DNA from: SAR324 cluster bacterium | GTDB taxonomy: Bacteria; Bdellovibrionota; UBA2361; JAAZON01 | Direction of reading: 5' to 3' | DNA: 7,635 bases | Assembly (NCBI GenBank): GCA_012797725.1 | Contig: JAAZON010000121.1 | Span: 1 to 7,635, forward strand | In this document: positions 6,775 to 7,635 of the stretch, piece by piece | Numbering within the stretch: position 1 is the first letter of the stretch | Layout: each line of letters opens with the position of its first letter | The notes under the pieces: model-generated | Told to the model about the DNA's origin: nothing | The model's database searches: none | The model's input: only the letters and a program-made list of their open reading frames with translations | Position numbers and translations under genes: made by a program

Positions 6775-7057
6775 GCTCTTCCAATTAGCAGGACATAGCG
6801 ATTGCAGCAATGGAAAGATAGAGAATTCCAGGAAAAGCTTTGTTTGCTCCTTCGCTCCCACTTTTTGAGCAATTACGAATGAAGAACGTGGGGGTGTACT
6901 AATGACGAACTTGAGGGAGCTAAAAGTTCGACTTCCACTGAAGTGTAGAGTCAGGTTGCTGCTTAGCTACAAGGATATCTCATTATTCTCACCTATCTTA
7001 GACTCACTGCGTACAATTTTTTAATTAATATAATCAGGTAGTTACAAAAAAACAAAG
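6775..7057 (+). other. Non-coding stretch with clustered stem-loops
   Basis: No convincing gene is seen between the helicase stop and the HU/IHF control region. Three stems lie side by side: CTCCCAC (6855-6861) with GTGGGGG (6888-6894) including one G-U pair; a perfect 7-bp CGAACTT (6906-6912) with AAGTTCG (6924-6930), 11-base loop; and ACTTC (6931-6935) with GAAGT (6940-6944), 4-base loop. GCTCCC (6854-6859) can instead pair with GGGAGC (6915-6920) in the loop of the second stem. None is followed by a U-run, so no helicase terminator is identified. A perfect TATAAT (7029-7034) follows, but no matching -35 element lies at 16-18 bases. Confidence 0.4.
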
Positions 7058-7120
7058 ATACTTAAATCTTAAGTTCCTGAATTTGCGTCATATAAATACT
7101 TATATCGTTCCTGATCTTGC
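7058..7120 (+). repeat. Diverged direct repeat upstream of the HU/IHF-family gene
   Basis: Copy 1 (7058-7086) and copy 2 (7096-7120) share ATACTTA-A/T-ATC followed by GTTCCTGA and then A/T-T/C-TTGC. They match at 22 of 25 positions, with a 4-base TTAA insertion in copy 1. Each contains or borders a dyad: ACTTAA with TTAAGT (7060-7074) and ATATAA with TTATAT (7090-7105). An inverted copy of the core, TCAGGAA (7138-7144), follows at the promoter. This arrangement suggests regulator-binding sites for the gene downstream. Confidence 0.5.
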
Positions 7121-7145
7121 TAAATGCTTGTCTTTGCTCAGGAAG

Positions 7146-7154
7146 TGATATAAA
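7146..7154 (+). promoter_or_regulatory. Candidate extended -10 promoter of the HU/IHF-family gene
   Basis: TG (7146-7147), one base, then TATAAA (7149-7154) form an extended -10 element. TTGTCT at 7128-7133 is a partial -35 match with 15-base spacing, shorter than ideal, as is tolerated with an extended -10. Transcription would begin near 7161, giving a leader of about 84 bases. The inverted TCAGGAA (7138-7144) ends two bases before the TG, so a bound regulator would compete with RNA polymerase. Confidence 0.4.
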
Positions 7155-7244
7155 AATTCAAAGTAGGCTTGGAGACTCTGTTTAGGAGTTTAATGGCTCA
7201 AGATTTTCAATGTATTAATTCTAAACCATAAAAAGGTGCCTAGC

Positions 7245-7592
7245 ATGTCTGACACATCAAATTCAAAAGCTCGCTTCTGCCTTACAAAAGCTGATCTTGC
7301 TGATGCAATTTATACTGCACTTAAAGTGGACAAACAAAAGGCAGCCCAAATTGTTGAAGATTATATTGAAATCATAAAGGATGCCCTTGAGAAGGATGGT
7401 AAAGTCATGCTCTCAGGTTTTGGTTCATACGAAGTTAAATTTAAGCCACCCCGTCGTGGTCGCAATCCTCAAACCGGGGACTCAATAATACTAAGAGCCC
7501 GCAAGGTAGTAAAATTCAAACCAAGTCAATTACTTCGTAAGGCGATAAACGGTCAGACCATATCAGAAGGCGACGCGGAGAAATACGACTAG
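7245..7592 (+). CDS. HU/IHF-family DNA-bending protein (IHF-alpha-like)
   Basis: This is a small nucleoid protein that bends DNA as a dimer and acts in chromosome compaction, recombination and promoter architecture. The family is clear: LTKADLADAI (13-22) of the helical body, LSGFGSYEV (56-64) leading into the beta arm, RGRNPQTGDSI (71-81) with the DNA-intercalating proline at 75, and ARKVVKFKPSQLL (85-97). The arm and the LSGFG stretch resemble IHF-alpha more than HU, but partner and specificity cannot be fixed from one chain. At 115 residues it is longer than the usual 90-100, with about ten extra residues at each end. ATG 7245 is chosen because AAGGTG lies seven bases upstream; an in-frame GTG at 7236 falls within that ribosome site. 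It has its own control region. The remaining 43 bases to the window end hold no recognised feature. Confidence 0.92.
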   Translation: MSDTSNSKARFCLTKADLADAIYTALKVDKQKAAQIVEDYIEIIKDALEKDGKVMLSGFGSYEVKFKPPRRGRNPQTGDSIILRARKVVKFKPSQLLRKAINGQTISEGDAEKYD

Positions 7593-7635
7593 ATAATTCC
7601 TGTCTGGAAATTGAGTTGCAGTGACAGCGAGGAGC

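Noticed and set aside
6902..7024. 40-codon plus-strand ORF starting MTNLRELKVR, overlapping the stop of a 7-codon ORF (6879-6902)
   Set aside because: Its ribosome site is only a G-run (GGGGGTG), no domain or targeting signal is visible, and it crosses the stem-loop cluster. The stop/start overlap could suggest coupling, but the upstream frame has just seven codons.
7029..7034. Perfect TATAAT as a main promoter of the HU/IHF gene
   Set aside because: No -35-like hexamer lies 16-18 bases upstream and the region is very AT-rich, so the match alone is weak; the extended -10 at 7146-7154 is closer to the gene.

Overview
The window looks like a chromosomal piece of a motile, flagellated bacterium with a Gram-negative style of gene control. 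The evidence is a flagellar hook gene behind a sigma-54-type promoter, an HU/IHF-family nucleoid protein whose arm sequence resembles IHF-alpha, and moderately AT-rich DNA with clear AGGAGG-type ribosome sites. A deltaproteobacterial or Bdellovibrionota-like host would fit, but the sequence alone does not settle taxonomy. There are no rRNA or tRNA genes, insertion sequences or CRISPR arrays.

Layout: (1) 1-1440, minus strand: flgE (hook protein) and, downstream of it, the first eight codons of another gene running off the left edge, with a strong ribosome site and a hairpin-bearing leader. (2) 1441-1700: flgE control region with a near-consensus -24/-12 promoter, a consensus-like IHF site and several dyads. 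(3) 1701-2723 or 2804, minus: a polytopic membrane protein of the YbhN / LPG-synthase-TM (flippase-like) family. (4) 2805-3245, plus: a small exported protein of unknown function, divergent from the membrane protein. (5) 3246-3507: an intergenic stretch holding a well-formed minus-strand intrinsic terminator preceded by a 28-codon ORF with its own ribosome site, and an 8-bp hairpin just before the next gene. (6) 3508-6774, plus: a complete SWIM zinc-finger SNF2-family helicase/translocase. (7) 6775-7244: a 470-bp non-coding stretch with stem-loops on the left and a diverged direct repeat plus promoter elements on the right. (8) 7245-7592, plus: the HU/IHF-family protein.

The genes do not form one operon. 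The hook gene belongs to the sigma-54 middle class of flagellar genes. The membrane protein, exported protein, helicase and HU/IHF protein each appear to be separately transcribed. IHF-type proteins commonly bend DNA at sigma-54 promoters, so a link between the two ends of the window is conceivable, but that is inference. I do not see a convincing new multi-gene system. The most interesting unexplained elements are the compact minus-strand unit at 3294-3435 and the repeat-bearing control region before the HU/IHF gene.
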